Source: Sva-07 sp963774765
GTDB taxonomy: Bacteria > Actinomycetota > Acidimicrobiia > Acidimicrobiales > Ilumatobacteraceae
Length of the DNA: 64,000 bases
Assembly (NCBI GenBank): GCA_963774765.1
Contig: CAVZGP010000030.1
Span: forward strand, 186,001-250,000
Direction of reading: 5' to 3'
Shown here piece by piece: positions 45,686-56,467 of the stretch. Numbering within the stretch: the stretch's first letter is position 1; the number at the start of each line of letters is the position of its first letter. Below the pieces are notes generated by a model. It did no database searches, was not told where the DNA came from, and saw nothing but the letters and a program-made list of their open reading frames with translations. The translations under genes and the position numbers were made by a program.

Positions 45686-48600
45686 TCACGCGAGCGCGAC
45701 GATCGCCACCTGCACGATCGTGGGTTGACGATCGGCGAGCAGGACCCCACGCCCGGGCACCATCCGAACGCCGGGGCGAAGCGAAACACGGGCACCGGTC
45801 GACTGCACGATCTCGGCGGAGTCGGCGGGTTGCAGCAACAACAACGCCCGAGCACGGCGGAGTTCGGCGAGCATCGGATTCTGCGAGAAACCCTGCAACG
45901 ACCGTGACTCGATGGCCGCACACACCCGCAGATCCTCGTGCTTGGCAAGGCGATCCCATGCCACCATCAGCGCGGGGTCGTCGAGCGCCTCGAGGTCGTC
46001 GACGATCAGCACTTGCCGGCGCCGCGGTGTGCCCATGTCGAGCAGCGTGGCGAGTTGATCCAGCACGGGTTGCACCGCCGCCGCGTGGCCGAACGCGGCA
46101 TGTACCAGCGCGCCGTCGATCGACCGGGCGAGTGGGCTCGAAGCAGGACCGACGATCCAGACGTCGTGGTCGCTTGCGAGCTGATGGGCGAGGGTGACGA
46201 GCGTCGTCGAGCGCCCCGAGCGTGGTGGCCCGCTGACCACGAAATGGGTCCACGTGATGTCGGCGACCACAGGTGCACCGGTCAGGTCCCCCTGTCCGAC
46301 GATCACATGCAGCGTCCGCGCGTCGGTGGGCGTGAGTCCGGCAAGCGAAACGACGTCCGGCAACGGCCTCGTGTCGATCGTCGAGTCCGACTTGGTCGTC
46401 GTCGCAGCATGCTCGGCGAGCGCGGCCGCTTGCGCCTGACTGTGATCGTCGGTCGACACGCATGCCACCTGCATCGTCGCGTCGCCTTGCCACAGACCGC
46501 GCCCCGGTTGGAGGTCGAGATCCTTCGCGTGGGCCGCGGAGATGCCGTGCTCGGTGTACGACGTTTCGTCGGCTTGGCGCAGGATCAACCGGTTCGAGAT
46601 CGATGCGTGCAGGCGCGCGGGGATGGCGTTGCGCCGATCGGCGGTGATGACGGCGTGGATGCCGACCTGGCGGCCGTCGGTGATCACCGTCTGGATCATG
46701 TCGAGCCAGACGTCGAGGCCCTGGGCGAACCCGCCGCCACGGTCGGCGAATGCATTCAGCAGTCCACCGAACCCGTCGATCAGCACCAGGATCCTCGGGA
46801 GATCGTTGGCATCGGTCGGGTGCGAGGCGAGGTGACTGGTCAGGTTCTCGGCCTGGCTGGCGGCCAGCACCGTGCGTCGGCGTCGCAATTCGTCGTCGAG
46901 CAGTGCGATCACCCGGGTGACTGCTTCGAGGTCGTCGCCGGTCGCGACCGTCACCGTCGAGGCCAACACGTCGATCGAGCCGAGGCCGCGCGACGCGAAA
47001 TCGAGCCCGACGATGGCGAGCGTGCCGTCGGGGGCCGTCAGCTCGGCGGCCAACGCGACGGTGCGTAGCAGCGTGGTCTTGCCGGAGCCACCGGAGCCGA
47101 ACACCATCAGTCCGCCGCCGTCTTCGAGATCGACGACCACGGGGAACTGGTCCTGATCCTGTGGCGCGTCGATGAGGCCGAGTGCAACGTTGCGACCAGG
47201 GTGGTCGCATGCCGGGGCGCAGCGATCGTCGGTGAGCAGGTCGGCGAGCACCACGTGGTCGGACAGCACGTCGAGCCAGGGACGGCGGGCAGCGGGCAGC
47301 GACAGACGGTCGTTGGCCGCCACGACCGCAGCGATCACGGCATCGAGATGGGTGCCGCCGGATGCTGCGTCGTTCGACCCGGTCCGGCTGATCACCGGTC
47401 CGTCACCGGTGGCATCGAACGCGGTGATGGTGATCGGAGTTGATTCGTCCTGCGCGGTCATCGGTGCGCCGGAGAACGCGCTCTGGAACGCCACCAGTTC
47501 GCGGGGGCCGAGCCGGGCGAACCCCCGACCCTTGAGCGGCACGGGGATCTCGGCGGCCTCGGGGCTGTTGATCACCGACGTCGACTCGATCCGGTCGAGC
47601 ATGCGCAGCGAGATCCGAAGGTTGGTGTTGGCGAGGATGTTGTCGTTGACCGATCCCGACGGACGCTGTGTCGCGAGCACCAGGTGGATGCCGAGGCTGC
47701 GGCCGCGCTGGGCGATGTCGACGATGCCGGTGACGAACTCGGGGATCTCCTTCACGAGTGTGGCGAACTCGTCGACGATGATCACCAGCGACGGTGGCGC
47801 CTCGTCGGGTGCGACCGTCAGCATCTCGGCGAGGTCCTTCGCCCGGCCCTCCATCATCCGCATGCGGCGGGTGAGCTCGGCGCGCAGCGATGTGAGCGCC
47901 CGCAACGACAGTTCGGCGCTGAGGTTGGTGACGTAGCCGACGGTGTGCGGCAGGGGTTCGAACACGTTCGACGACGCGCCGCCCTTGTAGTCGACGAACA
48001 GGAAGTTGAGGCGTTGCGGCGAGTGGTGTGCCGCGAGCGATGCGACCATCGATTGCAACAGCTCGCTCTTGCCCGCACCCGAGGTGCCGCCGATCAACGT
48101 GTGCGGTCCGTCCTCGACGAGGTCGAGGGTGACCACCCCGGCGGCGCCGATCCCGATCGGGAACTCCAGTCCGTAGTGGTCGGACCGCGACCAGTTCTCG
48201 GTGATCCACGCAGCGGTCGGTGTGCCGACGCCGAGCACGTCGAGCAGCGGTGCGGTACGCGGGATCGACGTGGCGACCGATCCCGACGAGGCGTCGCGCA
48301 CCGGCGCCAGCGAACGCGCTGCCCGTTCGGCGACGTCGGGCCGGATGCGGTCGATCGTGATGTGCTGGGTGGTGACATCGGGATCGGTCGACCAGAGACG
48401 GCCGTGCGGGTCGCCGTCGACGAGTTTGGCCTCGATGATCCGCGTGGCCTGGCGAGGGACCTCGGAGCCGTGGTCGGCGATCCACACCACGCTGATCCCG
48501 GCCTCGGGGCACACGTCGAGCAGCTGAGACACCAGCACCGGGTTGGGGTGCAGGCTCGAGTCGAGCACCACGAGCAGCCAGGGCCAACGACGGTCGCCGT

Positions 48601-50068
48601 CGCGACTCGGCCCGCCGGTGCGGAACTCGGCCACCTCGATCAACCGGCCGAGGAGCTGGTCGGCGCCGTCGGCGTCGACGGCGATGTGTGCGCCGCCGAT
48701 CGGTGAGGTGACCGAGCGAACATGCGGGAGCCACTTCAACCAGTGCAGCAGGGGGCGCTCGGCGCTGACCGCCGCGGCGATGATCAGGTCCTCCGGGCTG
48801 TGCAGGCAGCTCGCCTGGACGACCATGGATGACGCGACGCCCGACACCAGTCGGTCGGCGCCCTCGAGCCCGACGACCCCGGCACCCATCACATCGACGG
48901 TGACCGGCACGTTGTGGAGTTCGTCGGTGCCATCGGCGGTGGTGGCCGCCTCGTCGCGGTACTCGTCGTCGCCGCCGCGCTCGATCGGCGCATCGATCAG
49001 GGTCGGCACGGTGCCGAGACCGACCCTCAATGTGAGGAAGTCGGGCGCATCGCGTCCGCGCGCCCACAGCTCGACGGTGCGCAACTCGGCGCGGCGCGCG
49101 AGTTCGGCGAGGTCGGGCGCGGCGCGCAGGCGCGCCACACGTTCTTCCTCGACGGCAGCGAGCAATTCGATGCGGCGTCGCGCGAGTCGCTCCCGGAATC
49201 GCGCGACGTTCTTGGCATGTTTGTGGCGTCCGGATCGGCGCTCCTCGAACCAGTTCGCGATCACCATGATCGGCGACAGCATCGTGAGCGCGAGGAACGT
49301 GGGCTGGCCGGTGAAGGCGAACAGCGTGAGGCCCGCAGCGAGTGGTGCGATCGCCGTGAGCACCTGGAAGCGGCGCGGTTCGGGTGCGGTGGGGATGCTG
49401 GACAGCGACTCGAACTCGGTGGGGGCGACCACCGGCGGGCGATAGGGGGTGCGGTGGAATTCGATCTGGCCGAGCCGGTCGATGCGGTCGTCAACCGATC
49501 GGACGAAGGGGCGCAGTGCGAGGCGCGTCGATCCGATGGTGACGACGTCGTCGGGACCGACGGCGTGAGGCCCGTCGATCGGCTCGTCGTTGACGAGCAC
49601 GACGAGGTCGTCAACGACCGGGGTGATCGTCGCCGACCAGTCGGCGGAGATGTCGATGTCGAGGTGTCGGCGTCCGACCTCCGGGTCGGACAACTCGACC
49701 CGATTGGACGGGTCACGACCGACGCTGTGGTGGCCCTCGAGCAGGATCGTGCTGATGCCGGCGTCCGGTCCGGCGAGCACGTCGGCGGTTGCTGCGCGAA
49801 CCGGCACGGGAGCCACCGGAGTGACACGTCCGACGTCGCCGACGATCACGTCGTCACCGGACAGCACCTCGGCCGAGGCGAGGTCGCCGTCGGGATCGGC
49901 GGTGCGCCCCAGACGGGCAATCGTCAGTGACGACGCAGCGTCGGCGGTGGCGTCGACCGCGGCAGCGATGGCAGACGTGACCGCGCCAACGCGTTGGTCG
50001 GCGTCGGCGTCGATGCGCAGATCACGAGGGGCAGCGCTTGCCCGATGGACGCGCACGACGAGTTCCAT
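45686..50068 (-). CDS. EssC/EccC-like type VII secretion ATPase with FHA domain
   Basis: 1460-residue FtsK/SpoIIIE-type motor. The N-terminus (about 1-80) looks like a fused ubiquitin-like (YukD/EsaB) module (VSGDD-type end, ASAEVLSGDDVIVG). An FHA domain follows (about 110-195, GHHSVGRDPSNRVELSDPEVGRRH), then two membrane segments (about 235-275) and three ATPase domains. Walker A motifs are GGTSGAGKSEL (about 661) and GSGGSGKTTL (about 991); the third, GPPRSGRST (about 1281), has Arg for the Lys and is probably inactive. Walker B motifs are LVIIVDEFATL, ILVLIDGF and LIVDDLEAL. The FHA-first layout is that of Firmicutes EssC rather than mycobacterial EccC. It would drive export of the WXG and Rhs proteins nearby. 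Confidence 0.92.
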   Translation of the reverse strand: MELVVRVHRASAAPRDLRIDADADQRVGAVTSAIAAAVDATADAASSLTIARLGRTADPDGDLASAEVLSGDDVIVGDVGRVTPVAPVPVRAATADVLAGPDAGISTILLEGHHSVGRDPSNRVELSDPEVGRRHLDIDISADWSATITPVVDDLVVLVNDEPIDGPHAVGPDDVVTIGSTRLALRPFVRSVDDRIDRLGQIEFHRTPYRPPVVAPTEFESLSSIPTAPEPRRFQVLTAIAPLAAGLTLFAFTGQPTFLALTMLSPIMVIANWFEERRSGRHKHAKNVARFRERLARRRIELLAAVEEERVARLRAAPDLAELARRAELRTVELWARGRDAPDFLTLRVGLGTVPTLIDAPIERGGDDEYRDEAATTADGTDELHNVPVTVDVMGAGVVGLEGADRLVSGVASSMVVQASCLHSPEDLIIAAAVSAERPLLHWLKWLPHVRSVTSPIGGAHIAVDADGADQLLGRLIEVAEFRTGGPSRDGDRRWPWLLVVLDSSLHPNPVLVSQLLDVCPEAGISVVWIADHGSEVPRQATRIIEAKLVDGDPHGRLWSTDPDVTTQHITIDRIRPDVAERAARSLAPVRDASSGSVATSIPRTAPLLDVLGVGTPTAAWITENWSRSDHYGLEFPIGIGAAGVVTLDLVEDGPHTLIGGTSGAGKSELLQSMVASLAAHHSPQRLNFLFVDYKGGASSNVFEPLPHTVGYVTNLSAELSLRALTSLRAELTRRMRMMEGRAKDLAEMLTVAPDEAPPSLVIIVDEFATLVKEIPEFVTGIVDIAQRGRSLGIHLVLATQRPSGSVNDNILANTNLRISLRMLDRIESTSVINSPEAAEIPVPLKGRGFARLGPRELVAFQSAFSGAPMTAQDESTPITITAFDATGDGPVISRTGSNDAASGGTHLDAVIAAVVAANDRLSLPAARRPWLDVLSDHVVLADLLTDDRCAPACDHPGRNVALGLIDAPQDQDQFPVVVDLEDGGGLMVFGSGGSGKTTLLRTVALAAELTAPDGTLAIVGLDFASRGLGSIDVLASTVTVATGDDLEAVTRVIALLDDELRRRRTVLAASQAENLTSHLASHPTDANDLPRILVLIDGFGGLLNAFADRGGGFAQGLDVWLDMIQTVITDGRQVGIHAVITADRRNAIPARLHASISNRLILRQADETSYTEHGISAAHAKDLDLQPGRGLWQGDATMQVACVSTDDHSQAQAAALAEHAATTTKSDSTIDTRPLPDVVSLAGLTPTDARTLHVIVGQGDLTGAPVVADITWTHFVVSGPPRSGRSTTLVTLAHQLASDHDVWIVGPASSPLARSIDGALVHAAFGHAAAVQPVLDQLATLLDMGTPRRRQVLIVDDLEALDDPALMVAWDRLAKHEDLRVCAAIESRSLQGFSQNPMLAELRRARALLLLQPADSAEIVQSTGARVSLRPGVRMVPGRGVLLADRQPTIVQVAIVALA

Positions 50069-50241
50069 CAGGCCGTTTCCGAACTCGCCGTCGTCGTCAC
50101 CGTTGCCAGCCTTTCCGCCTGGAGCGTGGCGTCAGGGTACTGCTGCCTCCGTGCGCGCAGGAGCCTCGGCAAACGGTTGCAGACGTCTTCTCGACCGATC
50201 CCCCTGACGCCTCGGCGACCTCGACCCTCGTGCGGGACGAA

Positions 50242-50259
50242 CCAGGGGCCGACCCCTGG
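50242..50259. repeat. Short palindrome, CCAGGGG-CCGA-CCCCTGG
   Basis: 7-base arms around 4 bases, in the 212-base spacer between the divergent EssC-like and lipoprotein genes. The centre GGGGCCGACCCC resembles the GGGGTCTGACCCC core of the palindrome at 44096. Confidence 0.4.
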
Positions 50260-50280
50260 CGGCAGGAGTAGATTCGCTGG

Positions 50281-50661
50281 ATGATGAAGGTGCGGCGTGG
50301 TCTCCTGGTGCTCCCGGTCGCCGCGTTGCTGGTGGCGTGCGGCGGTGGTGATGATGACGTCGATCTCACAGCGACCGTCACGGTGACGCAAGCCGAGTGC
50401 TCGATCGCCACGTCGGGGTTCGTCACCGACCCCGGCGAGTCCCTGCCGATCCTGGTGCAGAACGAGGGTGACGCCACGTTCTCGGTGGCGTTGGTTCCCG
50501 ACGCTGGAGGTGCCCCGGTCTACGAGTTGACACTCGATGCCGGCGAATCGACGACAGAAGACGTCGAGTTCGCCGACGCCGGCACCTACCGGGCCGAGTG
50601 TTCCCCCAGGGGCGAGGGCACCTACCTGGCCCTCGGACAGATCACCGTCGGCGAACCATAA
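50281..50661 (+). CDS. Putative lipoprotein
   Basis: 126-residue exported protein. A short signal peptide (MMKVRRGLLVLPVAALLVACGG) ends in a lipobox LLVAC, so Cys20 would be lipid-modified. The remaining 105 residues are beta-rich and resemble a cupredoxin-like or Ig-like fold (VLVQNEGDATFSVALVP, DAGTYRAECSPRGEGTYLALGQI), but the metal ligands of a blue-copper protein are not convincing. A GGAG ribosome site precedes the paired ATGs. Function unknown; it lies between T7SS genes and might be part of that locus. Confidence 0.75.
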   Translation: MMKVRRGLLVLPVAALLVACGGGDDDVDLTATVTVTQAECSIATSGFVTDPGESLPILVQNEGDATFSVALVPDAGGAPVYELTLDAGESTTEDVEFADAGTYRAECSPRGEGTYLALGQITVGEP

Positions 50662-50679
50662 TTTCGCGATGGCCGCCTC

Positions 50680-51234
50680 GTGATCGTCTATTCGTTGAGA
50701 AGCTGGTACTGGTTGGTCGCCGAGACGTGCGCGGCCGTCTTGTTCGGCTTCATTGCGTTGATGCTGATTGCGATTCCGAGTGGGAGTGGACGAGTGGTGG
50801 CGATCGTGGCCGGCCTCGGTGTGGGCGTGGTCGGGGTGTGGTTCGTCTGGTCGTTGCGACAGCGGGCGCTGGTCTTCGACGGTGGACGCTTGGGGCGTCG
50901 CAGCGGTTTGCGGGCTCGCATCGGCTGTTGGATCGATCTCGACGACGTGAGACTGGTCACCGACGCGCCGACGGCGTCGTCGGTGGCACGGCACCGACGT
51001 GATGCGTTGCTCTGGACGCCGAACCGCGTTGATTCGCGATGGTCGATGCGGTTGACGCGACGGCTGATGGCTCGTGAACAACGCGACGTTCTCATGTCCG
51101 TCGAGGCACGTGGCGACGAGCTGTACCCGTTCGTCGTGCCGTGCAGCACGTTGCGGGAGACCGATGCAGTCGAGTTGCACGGGGCCGTGTCACCACTGCT
51201 CGCCGGGGTTCCCGATGCTCGATCGGCTCGGTGA
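50680..51234 (+). CDS. Membrane protein, PH-like domain, unknown function
   Basis: 184-residue protein starting at a GTG. Two transmembrane segments near the N-terminus (about 10-35 and 40-62) precede a soluble part, ALVFDGGRLGRRSGLRARIGCWIDLDDVRLV, that has the look of a bacterial PH (pleckstrin-like) domain. It begins 18 bases after the lipoprotein stop, in the same direction, so the two are probably co-transcribed. No enzymatic motif is seen. Confidence 0.6.
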   Translation: MIVYSLRSWYWLVAETCAAVLFGFIALMLIAIPSGSGRVVAIVAGLGVGVVGVWFVWSLRQRALVFDGGRLGRRSGLRARIGCWIDLDDVRLVTDAPTASSVARHRRDALLWTPNRVDSRWSMRLTRRLMAREQRDVLMSVEARGDELYPFVVPCSTLRETDAVELHGAVSPLLAGVPDARSAR

Positions 51235-51275
51235 CGTCGCTGCTCAGCAGCGTCGGCGAACTGACGGTGTCGATG

Positions 51276-51530
51276 TCAACCACCCTGGTTGGATTGATCC
51301 CAGAGTGACTGACCCAACGTCAAGGTGTGGGTGAGTTCGGCTCGCAGGGCGGTTTCGGTCACGTCGGTGGACTCGAGGATCCGTCGAAGGACCACTCCCG
51401 TGTTGTTGATCGCCTCACCCGAGGTCGACGCTGAACGCTCTGCGGTCAACAGTTCCCGTGCCAGGTCGGGAAGACCTCGGTCGACGAGGAGGTCGCGAAG
51501 GTTCTCGAGGCTGTCGTAGTACTCGTTCAT
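51276..51530 (-). CDS. Putative immunity protein for the Rhs toxin
   Basis: 84-residue, mostly helical protein (MNEYYDSLENLRDLLVDRGL, then ELLTAERSASTSGEAINNTG, VVLRRILESTDVTETALRAE). Its ATG overlaps the stop of the Rhs toxin gene (ATGA), the usual place for a polymorphic-toxin immunity gene. It has no signal peptide or membrane segment, so it would act in the cytoplasm. I do not recognise the family; the immunity role is inferred from position and size. Confidence 0.65.
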   Translation of the reverse strand: MNEYYDSLENLRDLLVDRGLPDLARELLTAERSASTSGEAINNTGVVLRRILESTDVTETALRAELTHTLTLGQSLWDQSNQGG

Positions 51531-54500
51531 GGTCCTCCTGGAACGAAACTGCCGGGCAGCGTGACCACCTCGACACCTCCCCCGGCATTCACGTCGACTC
51601 CCGGAGCAGGCCGGGTGACGAAGGGGGCCGAGGATTCGAGCGTGCCCTGCCCCACCCAATCGAACGGCAGGTTCTTCGGCGGGATGCCGTACTTGTCACC
51701 GAAGCCTGCCGTTTCGGGGTGTTCCAGAGCGAAGAACTGGGACTGTTCGGGGCCGATGCTGTTCACGTTGCCTCCCTTGAAGATGTCGCCGCCGTTCAGG
51801 ACATGGTCGCGAGCGGCCAGCGACGCGGGATCGGTGCCCTGCACCGCGAGGCCATACGGCGTCTCGACGAAGAGCGGCATCTGGTCGTAGACGAGATGCT
51901 TGGGCGCTTCGACCGGATCCACGATCGTGGCACTGGATGTGTTGGCGGTGGTGAGGTGATGGGTCACCGCGCTGGTTCCGCCGCCGCTGATCGCGGAGAA
52001 GGCAACGGAGCCGAGGTCGATGTGACCGTCGCCAGTCAGCGCTTGAGTGGCGATGTCCGCACCTGCGTCGGTGGCCGAACCGGCCGCCGCCGACCGGAGC
52101 GCCGTGTTCGTGGCGCTGCTCGTCGAGGAGCCGATGCCGGCGGTGACGATGCCAACACCTCCCGAGACGAGCGCGCGATTCCAGTTGATCGGCTGTCCTG
52201 TGGTCGCTTGCATCGCGACGTCGCCGCCGAACCCGATTGCGCCGCCGGTCGCCAACGACGCGCTCGTCGACGAAAACGCCGCACCAGCGCCACCTGCCAG
52301 GCCGCCGATCACTCCACTGACTGCAACTGCGCGTGGATCGAAGGTGCCGCTCGCGAGCCCGGCGGCGCTCGACACGGCGGCGCCGATCAGGATTCCCGCC
52401 CCCACGGCAGCGAAGGGAGTGAAGCACAATCCGACACCCAACGCGACCACGCCCACCGCAGCGAGGGTGCCCCACGGGTCCTCCTTGATCGCTTCCCAGG
52501 CCTGCCCGAGGCGGCCGTGTTCTTCGCGTTGGAGGATGGCCGCATAGGCCTCGATCGACACGGGCTGCATGCCGGTGGGGTCGACGTGGTTGATCGGGTC
52601 CTGCCACGCGTACGTGTAGGCGCTCGCGGCACCGTTGGTGGCGGGAACGGTGTCGAGCGGGTCGGGCGACAGGAATTGCCGGGTGACGGGATCGTAGGTG
52701 CGCGCGCCCAGCACCGTGAGCCCACCGACACGCACGCCTTCGGGGGTGCCGGGCGCCGTGCGGCCCCACGACTCGTCGTCGGAACGCCACGACAGCGCAC
52801 CAACGGTGACGATGCGGACGTCACCGAGCAGGTTCGGTGCGCCGGCGATCGGGTCGTAGCCGATCGCTCTGCCGTTGATTCGTTGGGGTCGTCCGAGGGC
52901 GTCGACGTCGATCGTGACCCGTTCGGTCGTGCCGTCTGGGGAGGTGCGTTCGATCGCGATGAGTTGGTCGAGCGCGTTCCAGCGGTAGGTGGTTCGCGAC
53001 CCGTCCGGGTGCGTTTCGGAGGAGCGCCTGCCGGCGTCGTCGTAGCCGATCGCGGTGGAGCCGACGCCGTCGACGGTGATCGAATCGACACGGCCTGCGA
53101 GGTCGTAGGTGAAACGACGGACGCCCGCGAGACCCCGCTCGGCGAGCAACAGCCCGTCGGAGCCGTACTCGAACGTGGTCGGATCGCCGTCCGCTGGGGC
53201 GATCTCGGCGAGACGGCCAGCGTCGTCGTAGCGATGGACGGTGCCGTTCGGGCCGATCAACAGGCGGCCCGCCGCGTCGCGAACGGGCAGGTGCGCCCTC
53301 GTCAGCGGTCAGCGCAGGAGCGAGGTCGAGGCTGCCGGCGTGGTCGTTGCGGACTGCGACGACACGGCCTGCGGTGTCGCGGTCGATGGTGGTGCGGGTG
53401 CCGTCCTGGCTGGTGAACGCGGTGACCCAACCGTCGGCGTCGCGTTCGATGACGCTGGTGCCGGTGGCGTCGGTGACCCGGCTGAGCCGACCGGTGTCGT
53501 CCCACAGGAACCCGGTGAACGCTCCGGATCCGATCAGGCCGCCGTGATCCGGTGTGGTCGCCGACGTCAGCCTGCCGGCGGGGTCGTAGGTGTAGCTGCC
53601 GAGAACGTCGCCGTCGAGGTCGCTGCGTTCGAGTTCGCGTCCGGCGGCGTCGAGCGTGCGGTTCCAGCCGGTGCTGGCGCGGCGTTGGCCCGTGACGTAC
53701 CCATTGGCATTGCGGATCAACGACGTGGCCACGCCGGCAGGGTCGACGAAGCCGGCGACACGGCCAGCGGGGTCGTACGACCAGGTGGTGGTGCGCTCGC
53801 CGGGAACGGTCTGGCCGATGACTCGGCCACGGACGTCGTAGTCGTAGCTGGTGGTGGCGCCGGCCGGGTCGGTGGCGGCGACGAGCAGACCGCGTCGGTC
53901 CCAGTCGTAGCGGGTCGAGATGCCGGTGGCGTCGACGGTGGCGATCACCCGTCCGGCAGCATCGCGTTCGATCTGCGACGACCCGTCGGCGCTGCGATGG
54001 CCGGCGAGGCGTCCGTGGTCGTCCCACATGATCTCGACACCATCACGGTCGTCGGCGCCATCGATGCTGACGTGTCGCACGAGGCCACGCTCGTCGAGTG
54101 TCAGCGAACGGCGGACACCATCGATGCCGACCACGGCCACGCATCGACCCGCCGCGTCGTACTCGAACCGCTCGGTGCGTCCGGCAGGACTGGTACGCGA
54201 CAACAGCCGGCCGGCCGGGCTGTAGACGTTGGTCGAGCGACGTCCGGCGGGGTCGACCACCGCGACGAGCCGTCCGAACACATCGATTTCGGTGGTCCAA
54301 CGCCCACCGTCGGGGGCCGTGACCGAGGCGACTTCCCCGTTGGGGTGGTACGTCCAGGTCGTCTCGGCGCCGTCGGGTGCGATGGACGACACGGTGCGAC
54401 CGAGCACGTCGAGGGTGCGGCGCATCGCACCGCCCTCGGCGTCGACGAAACCGATGAGGCGCCCTTCGATGTCGTAGCGCTTGTGGCTGGTCGCGCCGCT

Positions 54501-56465
54501 CGGGTCGGACATCGCCACCTGTCGACCCACGTCGTCGTACTCCTGGGAGTACACGGCACCGTCCGGGGCGGTGATCGCAACGACGTTGCCGATCGTGTCG
54601 TACTCCCAGCGGGTGGTCGCACCGAAGGCGTCGGCGATGGTGGCGACTGCGCCGTTGGCACCGAACGTGGCCGACCAGGCAACGTCGCCCGGTTCGACTC
54701 CGGCGGTGACGCGTCCGGCCGGGGTGTGCTGGTAGGTCGACACTTCGCTGCCCCGCTCGGCGCGTTCGACGCGCCCGGTCGAGTCGTACTGCAGCGACGT
54801 CGCGACGCCGGCCGGGTCGACCAGCCGTCTGAGCAGTCCGCCGTCGTCGTAGTCGAACGACGTCACAGCACCGAGTTCATCGGTGATCGCGACGAGTTGG
54901 CCGTCGTGATCCCATTCGAACGACAGGACCACGCCGTCGGGATCGACGAGTTCGATGATCTGTCCGACGTCGTCCAACGTCGCCGACGCTGAGCTGCCGT
55001 CGGGGCCCGTCACTCGGGTCGGTGAGGTGTGCTCTCCGCCGTACTCGAATCTGGTCACCGCACCGGTTCGATCGGTCTCGGTGAGCTTGCGACCGGCGTC
55101 ATCCCACGTCCACGCCATCCACGATCCGTCGGGGTCGACGCGACGCACCAGGTCGCCGGTCGTGTCGTCGAATTCGTGCTCCCACACCGCGCCCGACTTC
55201 GACACGACCTTCACCACGCGGTCGGCACCGTCGTAGGTGAGTCGCATCGCAGAGCCGTCGATGTCGACCACCGAGATCAGGTTCCCGCGGGCGTCGTGAA
55301 TCATCGCCTGGCGCACCCCGCGCTCATCGGTGATCACCGTCGAACCGGTGTCGTCGTAGCGATACGAGGTCACCCGACCGAACGGCGAGGTCTGCTCGAC
55401 CACCCGTCCGATCTCGTCGTAGACGTTGGCGAACTGGGTGACCCCGTCGAGGTCGCGTGCCTCCAACAGCAGCGCTCCGTCGGACACGTAGTCGACACGG
55501 CCCGAGCCGGACGTGGCCGACGTCAACACGTCGTCGTCGTAGGTGTAGACGACGCGGCGGCCATCGTTCGTGGTCACCGCACCGATGCGCTCACCGACCC
55601 ATTCGACGGCGACCGAGCGTCCCGAGCGCTCGCTGAAGAGCCGGGCGATACGTCCGGAATCGGATCGCTCGACCGATACCGGCGAGGCCGCCGCCTGCCA
55701 TCCGGTCAGCGAGCCGTCGACGTCGAACATCCATCGACGATCACCCGCCGGCCCGGTGCGCAGTACCCAGCCGCCGTCACCGGTCGCGGAGAGCCTGTGA
55801 TCGCGACGATCTGTCGTGGACCACGAGTCACCCGACCGCTCGAACTGGATCGCGGCGCCATCGGCAAGGTGCGCAACCACGCCCTTCGCGCCGATGCCGT
55901 CCAGGCGGACGTCGAGCAGCGACGACCAGCCTGCCCCGAACGCGCCGGTCGTCGTGCCTGCGGGTGTCGCCGTCATCGAGTTGTAGAAGCGATGCAGGTT
56001 CAGCGCGGCGGACGCGCCGGGGGATGACAGGTCCTGGTCGGAATGGATGAAGTTGCCGTTGGCGGCGCACACCGGGTCGTCGACGAAGCCCGACGTCTGG
56101 GGAAGGCCGACAAGACGCGACTCGGTGATCGTCACGGTCTGCGTCGTCGTGCGGTAGCCGCCGCTCATCAACGTCGCGAGCAGTGCGGTGTCGTCGACCG
56201 TCACCACCCCGGATCCCGTTCGGTCAGCCTCGAGCAGCTCACTGCGTACCCGGCGCACGAACTCTTCGTTGGCGCCCATGTTCTCGAGCAATGTCGCCAG
56301 CGCGGCGAGGGCCGCCGAGTCGACGCCTCCGTACGGGCTGGCCGCAACGACGCCGGTCGACATCGATGCGGCTGCGCGTTGAGCCGACTCGACCGACCAT
56401 CGGCCCATCCACGAGTCGAAGGCGAATGCCCGCAGGTTCTCGGGGTCAGCGGATGACGTGGCCAC
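51527..56465 (-). pseudogene. Rhs/YD-repeat polymorphic toxin, frameshifted as sequenced
   Basis: Very large toxin-delivery protein of about 1646 residues. An N-terminal region (about 1-110) leads to a DUF6531-like entry (VDDPVCAANGNFIHSDQDLS), then dozens of YD repeats (for example YDDTGSTVITDERGV, YDGADRVVKVVSKSG, YDPAGRVAGFVDPAGV). The Rhs core GARTYDPVTRQFLSPDPL ... YTYAWQDPINHVDPTG follows, then a Gly/Ala-rich hydrophobic pre-toxin segment (about 1330-1470) and a variable C-terminus of about 125 residues ending RPAPGVDVNAGGGVEVVTLPG, the presumed toxin. The start is a GTG at 56465. The frame breaks near 53291-53297 (ADEG / HLPVRDAAGRLL); two added bases or one deleted base rejoin it. Both sides are intact, so an indel error is likely. 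Confidence 0.88.
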
Positions 56466-56467
56466 GG

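Noticed and set aside
45660..45700. Search for a terminator between hspR and the convergent EssC-like gene
   Set aside because: The stop codons are only 3 bases apart and no hairpin with a T run is present.
53302..56027. Many repeated DNA blocks considered as satellite or CRISPR-like
   Set aside because: They follow the YD-repeat coding periodicity of the Rhs gene and vary in length and sequence.
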